From Streptomyces sp. MBT53 (lineage in GTDB: Bacteria > Actinomycetota > Actinomycetes > Streptomycetales > Streptomycetaceae): 64,000 nucleotides of DNA. Both the position numbers and the translations under genes were made by a program. A model generated the notes under the pieces. The model was not told the DNA's origin. It searched no databases and saw only the letters and a list, made by a program, of their open reading frames with translations. The stretch covers positions 1 through 64,000 of the forward strand of contig NZ_JAEQAZ010000048.1 in NCBI RefSeq assembly GCF_016654115.1, written 5' to 3'. Of this stretch, positions 50,341-59,507 are shown piece after piece; position 1 is the first letter of the stretch, and each line of letters begins with the position of its first letter.

Positions 50341-52377
50341 ATGGACGCTTACGGTGCCGGGGACGGCGTATCGGCCGCCTCGGGAGGACTGCTCGACCTG
50401 TTGCAGGTCGCGGCGGTGGTCCTGGACGCCGGCGGGTACATCGCGCTGTGGAGTCCCGAGGCGGAGCAGCTGCTCGGCTACTCCGCAGAAGAGGCGCTGA
50501 CGCAGCGCGCCGACCGGCTGCTGGTGGCACCCGACGACCGGGTCCGGGCCCGTGAACTGTTCGCCCAGGTGGGCTCCGGTGCCCGCTGGGCGGGAGTCTT
50601 CCCGCTGCTGCACCGGGACGGCACCGAGCGGCCCGTGGAGTTCCGCACGATGCGGCTGCGCGACAGCCACGGCCAGGCGCATCTGCTGGGTCTCGCGGCG
50701 GACGCGACGACGGTTCGGGGCGTGGAACGGGACCTGGCGCTCTCCCACAGCCTCGTGCGGCAGACACCGGTGGGCATCGCCGTGTTCGACACCGATCTGC
50801 GGTGGGTCACGGTGAACCCGGCCCTGGAGCGCATCAACGGCGTACCGGAGGCGGAGGTCGTCGGGCGCCGGGTCGGCGAGGTGCTGCCGGGTCTCGACGT
50901 GGCGGCCATCGAGTCACGGATGCGGCATGTGCTGATCACCGGCAAGCCGCTGCTCGACCAGCAGACCGTGGGCCGTACGCCGGCCGACACCGTGGAGCGC
51001 GCGTACTCGGAGTCGTACCACCGCATCGAGGACGCGCAGGGCCGGGTGCTCGGGCTCGCGATGGCCGTCCTGGACGTCACCGAACGGGAGCAGGCGGCGG
51101 CCGAGGTCGCGCAGGCTCGCCAGCACCTGTCCGTCGTGGCGGAGGCCGGGGTGCGGATCGGGACGACGCTGGACCTCCAGCAGACCGCGCGGGAGCTGGC
51201 CGACGTGGCGGTGCCGCACGTGGCCGACCTGGCCGCCGTCGACGTACTGGAGTCGGTCGTGGCGCACGGCGGAATCACTCCGGTGGCCGGTGACGCACAG
51301 GTCGAGTTCCGGGCGCTGGCCGTCGCGGCCGGATACCTCACCGACGCGATCCACGCGGCGGACCCGGTCGGCGAACTGGCCACCTACGGCCCCCACCGCA
51401 TCATCACCCAGTGCGTCCGCGAGGCCGGGCCGATCCTGGTGGAGCGCGTGGACCGGCCGATGATGCGGCGCATCGCCAGGGACGGACGCGCCGCCCAGAC
51501 CCTGCACGCGGCGGGCGTCCACTCCTACCTCGCCGTCCCGCTGATCGCCCGCGGCGAGGTGCTCGGCACGCTGAGCCTCTACCGCACCGTCAATGAGCGC
51601 CCCTTCGACGAGCAGGACCGTGTCCTCGCCTCGGAACTCGCCGCGCGCGCCGCGATCTGCATCGACAACGCCCGCCTCTACGGCCGTGAGCGCACCACCG
51701 CGCTGACTCTGCAACGCAGCCTGCTGCCACCGGCCCCGGCCCGGCAGGAGGGGCTCGACATCGCCGCCCGCTATCTGCCGGCGCTCAGCGAGGTCGGGGG
51801 CGACTGGTACGACGTGCTGCCGCTGGGGCCCGGCCGGACCGGGCTCGTCGTGGGCGACGTGATGGGCAAGGGGGTCCAAGCCGCCGCCATCATGGGGCAG
51901 TTGAGCAGCGCGACCCGTGCGCTGGCCCGACTCGACCTGCCGCCCGCCGAGTTGCTGCACCACCTCGACGACCTCACCGGCTCCCTCGACACGATCGCGA
52001 CGTGCGCGTACGGCGTGGTCGACCTCGGTCGGGGCACCTGCGCCCTGTCCAGCGCCGGGCATCTGCCGCCCGTCCTGATCCGCCCCGACGGCTCCGCGGA
52101 ACTCCTCGACATCCCCGGCGGAGTCCCGCTCGGTGTCGGCGGGGTGGACTTCGGGACCGCCGAAGTGCCGTTCACCACGGGCGCGTTGCTCGCCCTGTAC
52201 TCCGACGGGCTGGTGGAGAACCGGGGTGAGTCGATCGACGTCGGACTGCACACGCTGACGCGGCTGTTGCAGAGTTCCCGGCGCCCCCTGGAGCAGACCA
52301 GCGACATGCTCCTCAACGCGCTGCGCCCGGAGCCCGACGACGATGTGGCGCTCCTCCTGGTCCGCGCCACGGGCTGA
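50341..52377 (+). CDS. PAS-PAS-GAF-SpoIIE phosphatase
   Basis: A 678 aa cytoplasmic sensor phosphatase. Two PAS domains (about 15-130 and 135-260, e.g. VFDTDLRWVTVNPALERING), a GAF domain (about 275-440) and a PP2C/SpoIIE domain (about 465-678) with VGGDWYDVLPLGPG, VGDVMGKGVQAAA, AGHLPPVLIRPDG, YSDGLVENRGESID and EPDDDVALLL. Unlike the 40-42 kb protein it lacks the C-terminal kinase domain. Its partner is inferred to be a STAS protein elsewhere. The ATG at 50341 follows AAGGAG by 8 nt; an in-frame ATG at 50284 has no RBS. It is convergent with the small membrane protein gene, 4 bp apart. Confidence 0.9.
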   Translation: MDAYGAGDGVSAASGGLLDLLQVAAVVLDAGGYIALWSPEAEQLLGYSAEEALTQRADRLLVAPDDRVRARELFAQVGSGARWAGVFPLLHRDGTERPVEFRTMRLRDSHGQAHLLGLAADATTVRGVERDLALSHSLVRQTPVGIAVFDTDLRWVTVNPALERINGVPEAEVVGRRVGEVLPGLDVAAIESRMRHVLITGKPLLDQQTVGRTPADTVERAYSESYHRIEDAQGRVLGLAMAVLDVTEREQAAAEVAQARQHLSVVAEAGVRIGTTLDLQQTARELADVAVPHVADLAAVDVLESVVAHGGITPVAGDAQVEFRALAVAAGYLTDAIHAADPVGELATYGPHRIITQCVREAGPILVERVDRPMMRRIARDGRAAQTLHAAGVHSYLAVPLIARGEVLGTLSLYRTVNERPFDEQDRVLASELAARAAICIDNARLYGRERTTALTLQRSLLPPAPARQEGLDIAARYLPALSEVGGDWYDVLPLGPGRTGLVVGDVMGKGVQAAAIMGQLSSATRALARLDLPPAELLHHLDDLTGSLDTIATCAYGVVDLGRGTCALSSAGHLPPVLIRPDGSAELLDIPGGVPLGVGGVDFGTAEVPFTTGALLALYSDGLVENRGESIDVGLHTLTRLLQSSRRPLEQTSDMLLNALRPEPDDDVALLLVRATG

Positions 52378-52381
52378 CCGG

Positions 52382-52849
52382 TCAGGCGCCGGTGGTCGAG
52401 CCGGGGCGGATGATCATGAGGACGGTGACGGTGGCCCACAGCAGGTTGAAGATGCCGGTGAACATGGCGAGTTGAACGGTCCCCGCGCGCTCCACGGGCC
52501 GCCCCGCGCCGAGTTCCTGCAGGAGTTCGTCCTGACGGGGCAGGACGAAGGCGATCAGGAGGCCGGCCGCCACCGCGGTGAGGGTGATGGAGGCGATGAG
52601 CCAGCCGCTGCCCAGGACGCCCATCGCGGCGGCGGTGGCGAAGCCGAAGAGGGGCACGGCGAGGCCGACCGCGCCGTAGAGGCGGCAGATGCGGTGCAGC
52701 AGTCGTACGGTCGTCACCCCCGCGTCGGGACCGTCCGTACCGGTGAGAGCGCGGCGAGCCGCCGGTGGGAACATGCTGGCGGCGACGGTCACGGGGCCGA
52801 CCGCGACGATGGCGGCCAGCACGTGCAGTGCGAGAAGGATCTTGGTCAC
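52382..52849 (-). CDS. Small integral membrane protein (DUF2269-like)
   Basis: A 155 aa protein with four hydrophobic helices (ILLALHVLAAIVAVGPVTVA, GAVGLAVPLFGFATAAA, WLIASITLTAVAAGLLIAFV, QLAMFTGIFNLLWATVTVLM). The pattern, with a His in helix 1 and an Arg-rich first loop, resembles DUF2269 proteins. No function is known. It is divergent from the GlxA-type regulator by 144 bp. Confidence 0.7.
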   Translation of the reverse strand: MTKILLALHVLAAIVAVGPVTVAASMFPPAARRALTGTDGPDAGVTTVRLLHRICRLYGAVGLAVPLFGFATAAAMGVLGSGWLIASITLTAVAAGLLIAFVLPRQDELLQELGAGRPVERAGTVQLAMFTGIFNLLWATVTVLMIIRPGSTTGA

Positions 52850-52993
52850 CGGCCCAGGCTAGGGATGTCCGGGCCGACCGTACAGGGGCTGGAACGACAG
52901 CTTCCAACGGATTCCCGCCAACCCCTGTGGTCAGGCATCAAGGGCATAGGGCGGTGTCACAGAGGTGGCGGGAATCTGCCTATCGTGGTGTTC

Positions 52994-53962
52994 ATGCATA
53001 CCGTCGCGATCCTCGTTCTCGATCATGTGGTGCCGTTCGACATGGCGACGCCGATGGAGGTGTTCGGCCGTACCCGGCTGCCCGACGGCCGGAACGCGTA
53101 CCGGATCCGGGTGTGCGGCGAGACGCCGGAGGTGCGGACGGACGGGTTCGCGCTGCGGGTCGACCACGGCCTTGAGGCGCTGGCGGACGCCGACACGATC
53201 ATCGTCCCCGGCCGCTCGGAGCAGGCCGGGCCGCCCTCCGCGCGGGTGCTGGAGGCGCTGCGGGAGGCAGCGGCGGCGGGCACCCGGATCGTGTCGATCT
53301 GCGTCGGTGCCTTCGTGCTCGCCGCGGCCGGACTGCTGGACGGGCTGCGCGCCACCACGCACTGGATCGCCGCGGACCTGCTGGCCCGCGAGTATCCGCT
53401 GGTCGAGGTGGAACCGGACGTACTGTACGTCGACAACGGGCAGATCCTCACCTCGGCCGGGGCCGCCGCCGGGCTCGACCTGTGTCTGCACCTCATCCGC
53501 CGGGACTTCGGCTCGGCCGTCGCCGCCGACGCGGCCCGCCTCTCGGTCATGCCGCTCGAACGCGAGGGCGGGCAGGCCCAGTTCATCGTGCACCGGCACC
53601 CACCGGTCCCACAGGGTTCGACCCTCGAACCGCTCCTCCAGTGGATCGAGGACAACCTCGCCCACGAGGTCACCCTGGCGACGCTGGCGACGCGATCGGG
53701 CATGAGCGAGCGGACGTTCAGCCGCCGCTTCCGCGAACAGACGGGCAGCACACCGCTCCAGTGGCTGCTGCGCGCCCGGGTCCGACGCGCCCAGTACCTG
53801 CTGGAGAACAGCGACCATCCCATCGAACGCGTCGCCCAGCAGGCCGGGTTCGGCTCCCCCACCGCGTTCCGCGAACGCTTCCGCAAGGTGGTCGGCACCA
53901 GCCCGCAGGCGTACCGCTCGGCGTTCCACGGCCGGACGGCGCGCGAAGTGGCGGTCTCCTGA
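52994..53962 (+). CDS. GlxA-type AraC regulator with DJ-1/PfpI domain
   Basis: A 322 aa regulator. Residues 1-180 form a DJ-1/PfpI (glutamine amidotransferase-like) domain: VAILVLDHVVPFDMATPMEV and IVSICVGAFVLAAAGLLDGL, where the nucleophile-elbow Cys is kept. Residues about 215-315 are an AraC double HTH (LATLATRSGMSERTFSRRFR, and IERVAQQAGFGSPTAFRERF). The ligand of this class is generally unknown. TATCGT just before the ATG and the missing RBS suggest a leaderless transcript. It is convergent with the DUF5133 gene. Confidence 0.9.
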   Translation: MHTVAILVLDHVVPFDMATPMEVFGRTRLPDGRNAYRIRVCGETPEVRTDGFALRVDHGLEALADADTIIVPGRSEQAGPPSARVLEALREAAAAGTRIVSICVGAFVLAAAGLLDGLRATTHWIAADLLAREYPLVEVEPDVLYVDNGQILTSAGAAAGLDLCLHLIRRDFGSAVAADAARLSVMPLEREGGQAQFIVHRHPPVPQGSTLEPLLQWIEDNLAHEVTLATLATRSGMSERTFSRRFREQTGSTPLQWLLRARVRRAQYLLENSDHPIERVAQQAGFGSPTAFRERFRKVVGTSPQAYRSAFHGRTAREVAVS

Positions 53963-53967
53963 AGGCG

Positions 53968-54198
53968 CTACGCGAGGGCGCGGTCGTCGGCGGCCGCGCC
54001 ACGCGCCGCCGCCAGCAGGGCGTCCGCCTCGACGATGGCTTCCCGGATGTCCGTGGTGCCCGTCATCACGCACAGGGTGTAGCTGACGTCGTTCAACTCG
54101 GCGGCCGTCTGCGGGCGTTGCCGCTCCGACTGGGCGATGCGGAGCACCGCGTACCGGGTGAGCAGTTTCCTGACGGCCTTCGGGTCCGGCACGAGCAC
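53968..54198 (-). CDS. DUF5133 domain protein
   Basis: A 76 aa protein beginning LVPDPKAVRKLLTRYAVLRI, followed by TAAELNDVSYTLCVMTGTTD, the pattern of DUF5133, which is a small actinobacterial family of unknown function. The start is the GTG at 54198 with GAGAGGGG 6 nt upstream; the long frame around it belongs to the antisense of the neighbouring exporter gene. It lies 74 bp downstream of the ABC exporter on the same strand. Confidence 0.8.
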   Translation of the reverse strand: MLVPDPKAVRKLLTRYAVLRIAQSERQRPQTAAELNDVSYTLCVMTGTTDIREAIVEADALLAAARGAAADDRALA

Positions 54199-54272
54199 GG
54201 AGCGCCCCTCTCTCGTTGTGCACTCCGTGTGCCCCGCCGAAGCCGGATCAAGCACCCGGCCACGAGATCCGG

Positions 54273-56045
54273 TCAGGCGACCTGCCCGCCGTGCAGCGCC
54301 GTGTACGCCCCGCCACGGCGCAGGAGTTCGTCGTGCGTGCCGACTTCGAGGATCTCCCCGTCGCCCATCACCACGATCCGGTCGGCGCCCCGGACGGTGG
54401 ACAGTCGGTGCGCGACGACGAAGGTCGTACGGCCGTGCAGCAGTCGGGCGAGGGCCTGTTGGACGAGGGCCTCCGAGCGGGTGTCCAGGGCCGAGGTCGC
54501 CTCGTCCAGGACGAGCACCTTTGGGTCGCGGATCAACGCCCGTGCGATGGCGAGGCGTTGACGCTGTCCGCCGGACAGCCGGGCCCCGCGTTCGCCCACC
54601 AGGGTGTCCAGTCCCTGCGGCAACTTGTCCACGAACTCGAGGGCGTTGGCATCGCGCAGTGCCACGCGCACCGACTCCTCGTCCGCGTCGTCCATGCCGT
54701 AGGCCACGTTGTCGCGGATGGTGCCGTCGAAGAGGATCGACTCCTGGGGGACGACCGAGACGAAGCGGCGGTAGGTGCGCAGGTCGAGGGTGTTCATGTC
54801 GGTGCCGTCGAGGAGGAGTTGGCCGGCGGTGGGGCGGATGAAGCCGATGACGAGGTTGAGGACCGTGGACTTGCCGGCGCCGGACGCGCCGACGAGGGCG
54901 ACGGTCTCGCCGGGTGCGACGGTGAGGGTGAAGTCGTTGACGGCGGGGCGGAGTTGGCCGCCGTCGTAGGTGTGGCCGACGCTCCGGAAGGTGACGGCTC
55001 CGCGTACCGCGGTGACCATCTCCTTGCCCTCGTTGTCCTCCAGCTCGGGCGCCTGGAGCACCTCGCCGACCGACCGGACCGATTCCAGACCCTTGGTGAT
55101 GACCGGAGCCAGGCCCATCAGGGTCGTGGTGGAGTTGGTGAGGGTCGTCAGGAAGGCGCTGAGCATGACGACATCGCCCGCGGTGACGCCCCAGACGCCG
55201 TAGTACGACACCAGGGCCCCGCCGGCGAGGACCAGGACGCCGACCACGTTCAGGACGACCCAGGCCAGCGAGCCGAAGCGGCCGTTGAGCAGGTCGAGGC
55301 GGTTTCCGGTGGTGAGGAGGCGGCGCAGGGTGCCGTCCATGCGGCGCAGGGCCTTGCCCTCCAGGCCGTGGGCGCGGGTGACCGGGATGAGGCGGGTCAT
55401 CTCCGTGACGCGTGAGGACAGGGTCTCGACCTCGTGACGGAAGTGCTCGTTGTGGGTACGGAGGCGGGCTCGCAGCCGGGACACCAACAGAGCTGCGACC
55501 GGCACGACGACCACGAAGACGGGCACGAACTCCGGTGTCCGGATGCCGATGATGACCAGGCCGCCCGTGAGCACGGTGATCGCGCCGAGCCCGGTCTCGG
55601 CGGTCTGCTGGACCATCTGCTCGACGGTCTCCACGTCCCGTACGACCTTGGCCTGGAGCACCCCCGCGCTGACCCGGGAGTGGTAGCCGATGGAGAGCTG
55701 CTGCATCCGCGTGCACAGCGCCGAGCGCAGGTCGGTGCCCATGCGGCGGACGCTGCCGTAGAGGAGGCGGACGTAGAGGACGTGCAGAGGGTAGTTGATC
55801 AGCAGGATGAACAGGATGACGCCGGTGCTGATCCAGAGTCTGCTGACGGGCTGGTGCTGGACGACCGTGTCGATGATGGACGCGGTGATCAGCGGGAGCA
55901 GCCAGATGGGGCTGTGCTTGATCGTGAACACGACCACGGCCAGGGCGAGGCGTCTGCGGTCCTCGCGGAACAGGTAGGCCAGCGTGCGGATCGGGTGTTC
56001 GTCGCGGTAGCGGTGGTCGAGCGGTTTGTCCGTGGACGACGCCAT
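54273..56045 (-). CDS. ABC exporter half-transporter (permease fused to ATPase)
   Basis: A 590 aa type IV ABC exporter that works as a dimer. Six membrane spans lie in residues about 25-320 and the nucleotide-binding domain in 350-590: Walker A GASGAGKST, signature LSGGQRQRLAIARAL, Walker B VLVLDEATSALD and the switch His in VVAHRLST. Substrates of this group are lipids, peptides or drugs; nothing narrows it. GGGGGAGG precedes the ATG. A possible LacI-like palindrome lies upstream. Confidence 0.92.
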   Translation of the reverse strand: MASSTDKPLDHRYRDEHPIRTLAYLFREDRRRLALAVVVFTIKHSPIWLLPLITASIIDTVVQHQPVSRLWISTGVILFILLINYPLHVLYVRLLYGSVRRMGTDLRSALCTRMQQLSIGYHSRVSAGVLQAKVVRDVETVEQMVQQTAETGLGAITVLTGGLVIIGIRTPEFVPVFVVVVPVAALLVSRLRARLRTHNEHFRHEVETLSSRVTEMTRLIPVTRAHGLEGKALRRMDGTLRRLLTTGNRLDLLNGRFGSLAWVVLNVVGVLVLAGGALVSYYGVWGVTAGDVVMLSAFLTTLTNSTTTLMGLAPVITKGLESVRSVGEVLQAPELEDNEGKEMVTAVRGAVTFRSVGHTYDGGQLRPAVNDFTLTVAPGETVALVGASGAGKSTVLNLVIGFIRPTAGQLLLDGTDMNTLDLRTYRRFVSVVPQESILFDGTIRDNVAYGMDDADEESVRVALRDANALEFVDKLPQGLDTLVGERGARLSGGQRQRLAIARALIRDPKVLVLDEATSALDTRSEALVQQALARLLHGRTTFVVAHRLSTVRGADRIVVMGDGEILEVGTHDELLRRGGAYTALHGGQVA

Positions 56046-56081
56046 CGGTGGTGGTCCTCCCCCTGTGACCGGTTGGCGGGC

Positions 56082-56089
56082 AAGCGCTT
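56082..56089. promoter_or_regulatory. AAGCGCTT palindrome upstream of the ABC exporter
   Basis: An 8 bp palindrome with a central CG dyad, embedded in GCAAGCGCTTTC, 36 bp before the exporter ATG. The core is common in LacI-family sites but short enough to occur by chance. Confidence 0.3.
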
Positions 56090-56137
56090 TCTCCCCTTGC
56101 CCGCCCTTACTACACCACCTAGGGCGTCACCGCCTCC

Positions 56138-56995
56138 TCAGGCGGCGTCCAGTTCCGCGAACTCTTCGGCGGAGAGCGTCAGTTCGGGTGCGGCGGCCGA
56201 GTCGCGGATCGTCTCGGGGCGGCTGGAGCCCGGGATCGGTACGACGACCGGCGACTTGGCGAGCATCCAGGCCAGGCACACCCGCTGCGGGCTGACGCCG
56301 TGCCGCTCGGCGATCTTGGCGAACGGCGCGTAGGCCGAGCCGAGTTCACCGGCGCGGCTGATCCCCCCGAGGGGGCTCCAGGGCAGGAACGCGATGCCGA
56401 GTTCGTCGCACAGCTCCAGCTCCGGGTCGCTGGAGCGGAAGGCCGGGGAGAACTGGTTCTGCACGGAGACCAGCCGCCCGTCGAGGATCTCGTTGGCGAG
56501 CCGGATCTGCTCCGGGTTCGCGTTGGAGATCCCGGCGAGGCGGATCTTGCCCGCGTCGAGCAGATCCCGGATCGCGCCGACGGAGTCCGCGTACGGGACC
56601 CTCGGGTCGGGGCGGTGGAACTGGTAGAGCCCGATGGCCTCCACGCCCAGTCGGCGCAGCGATGCCTCGCAGGCCTCCTTGAGGTACTCGGGGCTACCGT
56701 TCAGGGTCCAACTGCCGTCCCCGGGACGGAGATGCCCGCCCTTCGTCGCGACCAGGACGTCCGCACCGCGGTCGTGGGAGGCGAGGGCCTTGGCGATCAG
56801 GGTCTCGTTGTGTCCGACCTCGTCGGCGTGCAGATGGTAGGCGTCCGCGGTGTCGATCAGCGTCACGCCCGCGTCGAGGGCGGCGTGGATGGTGGCGAGG
56901 GAGCGTGCCTCGTCCGGCCGTCCCTCGATCGACATGGGCATACCGCCCAGGCCGATCGCACTGACCTCGACGTCACCGATACGGCGGGTGTCCAT
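56138..56995 (-). CDS. Aldo/keto reductase
   Basis: A 285 aa NADPH-dependent oxidoreductase with the TIM barrel of the AKR superfamily. The catalytic tetrad is visible: Asp and Tyr in DTADAYHLH, Lys in LVATKGG, His in LYQFHRPDP. VPIPGSSRPETIRDS near the C-terminus binds NADPH phosphate. The ATG at 56995 follows GAGGAG. The substrate is unknown. It is separated by 288 bp from a divergent secreted-protein gene. Confidence 0.93.
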   Translation of the reverse strand: MDTRRIGDVEVSAIGLGGMPMSIEGRPDEARSLATIHAALDAGVTLIDTADAYHLHADEVGHNETLIAKALASHDRGADVLVATKGGHLRPGDGSWTLNGSPEYLKEACEASLRRLGVEAIGLYQFHRPDPRVPYADSVGAIRDLLDAGKIRLAGISNANPEQIRLANEILDGRLVSVQNQFSPAFRSSDPELELCDELGIAFLPWSPLGGISRAGELGSAYAPFAKIAERHGVSPQRVCLAWMLAKSPVVVPIPGSSRPETIRDSAAAPELTLSAEEFAELDAA

Positions 56996-57210
56996 TGCTC
57001 GTGCTCCTCTTCCGGTCTTCCGGCTGTCGCGCAGAACCGTGCCGTCCCGCGCCGCCGGACGACCGATCGGGTCGCGGCGGGCAGGGCGCGTCCTCCAGCC
57101 TCTCCGGCCCGGGTCCGCAGGTCCAATAGAAGAAATCGAACGCATCCAGCAGCGGGACTGCTCAATCACCGGGCGGCCGCGGCGAGCGACCCGATTGTTA
57201 GGACTTCTTA

Positions 57211-57228
57211 AGACGCCCATGGGCGTCT
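57211..57228. promoter_or_regulatory. Perfect 18 bp palindrome
   Basis: AGACGCCCATGGGCGTCT, 55 bp before the secreted-protein ATG and about 215 bp from the aldo/keto reductase start. Perfect symmetry with no loop suits a DNA-binding dimer better than a terminator. Nothing else stands out in this divergent region. Confidence 0.55.
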
Positions 57229-57282
57229 CCATAGGCAGGGCGCCCAGGCTCGGAGCAGATGCCCAGCGAAGGGACCCCCACC

Positions 57283-57987
57283 ATGGACAACCACGACCTG
57301 CTGTCCCGGAGAGGCGCTTGGATCATGGCCGCCGGGCTGGCGTGCGCGGTGGCAGGAGCCGGGTTCGGCAGTACGTCCGCCGTCGCGGACACGTCCTCTC
57401 CCGCACCCGCGGCGACGGCCTCGCCGGCTCCGACGCCGACCGGTCCGGAGGGCGGCGGCGCCCAGGCCGACCCCTCCGACGGCGGTGCGACCGGCATCGT
57501 CGACACCACGTCCGCATCGGGCTTCACCATGACGACCGCCACGGGCGTGAAGGTGACCGTGACCGAATCCTCCGCCACGAAGACCACCGGAGCCCCGGCC
57601 AAGGCCGTGAAGAACGGTGCGAGCGTCCTCGTCCTCGGAACGGTCGACAGCGCGACCGTCGCCGCGACGCGGGTCGTCGTCCAGCGCGGCGGCGACGGCG
57701 GAGCGGCAGCCGCAGCGGCGGCGGGAGTGATCGCCTTCCAGCAGGGCACACCCTCGCCGGACAAGTCGGTCGGCCGGATCCCGGACTACACCGAGGGCGA
57801 AGGCACGATCATCAACGGCACGACCGCCTACAAGGCGATCAAGGCGGCCCAGGCCGTCGTCCCCGGTGGCGTCAACGACCGTGTCGTCGAGCTGAGCGAC
57901 GGCGAGTACGAGGTCCACAACATCAGCGTCAACTGGCCGCACCACGTCTTCGTCGACAAGAATTTCAAGGTCGTCGGCTGGGAGTAG
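57283..57987 (+). CDS. Secreted protein with DUF5666-like beta domain
   Basis: A 234 aa exported protein. The N-terminus has a double Arg (SRRGAWIMAAGLACAVAGAG), so it may be a Tat or Sec signal, cut near SAVADT. A Pro/Ala/Thr-rich stretch follows, then about 80 residues in a repeated short-strand pattern (GIVDTTSASGFTMTTATGVK ... VLVLGTVDSATVAATRVVVQ) like DUF5666 beta barrels, and a C-terminal domain ending DKNFKVVGWE that I cannot name. The ATG at 57283 follows AAGGGA; the earlier in-frame ATG at 57259 is weaker. No partner gene is evident. Confidence 0.65.
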   Translation: MDNHDLLSRRGAWIMAAGLACAVAGAGFGSTSAVADTSSPAPAATASPAPTPTGPEGGGAQADPSDGGATGIVDTTSASGFTMTTATGVKVTVTESSATKTTGAPAKAVKNGASVLVLGTVDSATVAATRVVVQRGGDGGAAAAAAAGVIAFQQGTPSPDKSVGRIPDYTEGEGTIINGTTAYKAIKAAQAVVPGGVNDRVVELSDGEYEVHNISVNWPHHVFVDKNFKVVGWE

Positions 57988-58124
57988 GCACTGCCGGGGC
58001 TTGCGCACCTGCCCCGTTCGTATGGCACGCTCACCGGCGACCGGCCGCTCGGAGCGACTCCGGTGGTCATCAGGTTCGCCGCGCGGATGCACACCGTGGA
58101 TCCGCCCCTTGGAGAGGCACCGCC

Positions 58125-59012
58125 ATGCGCATCGGACTGCTCGGCACCGGCCCTTGGGCACAGATGGCACACGCTCCCGCCCTCGCCGGGCACACGGAGT
58201 GGGACTTCGCGGGCGTGTGGGGCCGCCGTCCGGACGCCGCCAAGGAACTGGCCGACGAGTACGGCGTCCCGGCCTACGACGATGTCGACGCCCTTCTCGC
58301 AGACGTGGACGCCGTCGCCGTGGCCCTTCCGCCGTCCGTGCAGGCCGAGTTGGCGGTACGGGCCGCGCGGGCGGGCCGTCATCTGCTGCTGGACAAGCCT
58401 CTCGCCCCGACGGTGGAACAGGGGCAGGCCGTGGTCGACGCGGTGCGGGAGGCCGGGGTCGCCTCGGTCGTGTTCTTCACCACTCGCTTCCTGCCGGAGA
58501 CCGAGGCGTGGATCGCCGAACAGGCCGCTGCCGAGGGCTGGTTCACGGCTCGGGCCGAGTGGCTGGGCTCGGTGTTCACCAGCGACAGTCCGTTCGCCGC
58601 CTCGCCCTGGCGGCAGGAGAAGGGCGCGCTGTGGGACGTCGGCCCGCACGCGCTGTCCGTGCTGCTGCCGGTGCTCGGTGACGTCCGCCGGGTGGCGGCG
58701 GCCGTACGGGGTCCCGGGGACACGGCCGTGCTGGTCCTCGACCATGTGGACGGCGCGTCCAGCACGCTCACCCTGAGCCTCACCGCGCCGACCGCGGCGG
58801 CGGGGGTCGCGGTCGAACTCCGGGGCGCGACCGGGGTGACCAACCTTCCGGACAGCGCGGGCAGCGCGGTGTCCGCCCTGGTCCGGGCCGCCGACGCGCT
58901 GGCCGAGGCCGTCCGTACGGGCCGACCGCACTCGTGCGACGCGGCTTTCGGGCAGCGGGTCACGGAGATCCTGGCGCGGGCCGAGGAGATGGTGGCCGAC
59001 ACGGCCGGCTGA
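58125..59012 (+). CDS. Gfo/Idh/MocA family oxidoreductase
   Basis: A 295 aa NAD(P)-dependent sugar or inositol dehydrogenase-like enzyme. The Rossmann motif GLLGTGPWAQ is at the N-terminus, VDAVAVALPPSVQAELAVRA near 60-80, the catalytic-loop Lys in DKPLAPTVEQG near 90, and the C-terminal beta sheet includes GALWDVGPHALSVLLPVLGD. The ATG follows GGAGAGG. Substrate unknown. It is convergent with a small acidic protein gene whose stop abuts its own. Confidence 0.9.
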   Translation: MRIGLLGTGPWAQMAHAPALAGHTEWDFAGVWGRRPDAAKELADEYGVPAYDDVDALLADVDAVAVALPPSVQAELAVRAARAGRHLLLDKPLAPTVEQGQAVVDAVREAGVASVVFFTTRFLPETEAWIAEQAAAEGWFTARAEWLGSVFTSDSPFAASPWRQEKGALWDVGPHALSVLLPVLGDVRRVAAAVRGPGDTAVLVLDHVDGASSTLTLSLTAPTAAAGVAVELRGATGVTNLPDSAGSAVSALVRAADALAEAVRTGRPHSCDAAFGQRVTEILARAEEMVADTAG

Positions 59013-59381
59013 TCACTCGCCACCGGACGGCTCCTCGTCCCCGTCCTCGTCGTCGTCAAACGGCTCGTCGCTCCACCGGAACCAGGCCCGCTCCCCCTCG
59101 ATGTGCAGCAGGAACTCGGGCACGGGCCCGTCCGGCGAGGTGAGCGTGACGTGTCTCCGGACCTCGTCGTAGGCCTCCTCCCACCGCGTCCAGTCGTCGT
59201 CCGCCTGGGCCAGGGCGAGTTCCCGCGCGAACAGGTCCCGTACGGCGTCGAAAGCCGGACCCGCGGTGAACTTGCCCGACAGCCAAGGGAAATCGGCGTC
59301 GTCGATCAGGATCTCGCCGACCAGTTCCCCGGCCGTGTCCTCACTCCCGCGCACCTGCCAGACCTCGCCGACGAACCCCAT
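59013..59381 (-). CDS. Acidic hypothetical protein
   Basis: A 122 aa protein with mostly Asp/Glu and Trp-rich content (FVGEVWQVRG, WTRWEEAYDEV, ERAWFRWSDEPFDDDEDGDE). No domain recognised, no signal peptide or membrane span. I chose the ATG at 59381 because GGAGG lies 5 nt upstream; the frame extends further but without an RBS. The stop touches the stop of the convergent oxidoreductase gene. Confidence 0.65.
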   Translation of the reverse strand: MGFVGEVWQVRGSEDTAGELVGEILIDDADFPWLSGKFTAGPAFDAVRDLFARELALAQADDDWTRWEEAYDEVRRHVTLTSPDGPVPEFLLHIEGERAWFRWSDEPFDDDEDGDEEPSGGE

Positions 59382-59450
59382 GCCCGCCTCCATCCCGCCG
59401 TAGAGCCATGTGCCGTAGATCGACCTGCCGCCAGCATGGCACCCGGCACT

Positions 59451-59491
59451 GACAGTCGGCCCGGAACCGATCACGGGCCGGGCCGACTGTC
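59451..59491 (-). terminator. Terminator hairpin after the GNAT gene
   Basis: A 14 bp perfect stem (GACAGTCGGCCCGG and its complement) with a 13 nt loop, beginning 16 bp after the acetyltransferase stop on the minus strand. It separates that gene from the small acidic protein gene. Confidence 0.85.
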
Positions 59492-59507
59492 CTACGGGCC
59501 GACGCGT

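Noticed and set aside
53968..55716. Large frame joining the DUF5133 gene to exporter antisense
   Set aside because: Only the last 76 codons have a recognisable family and an RBS; the remainder is a shadow of the ABC exporter.
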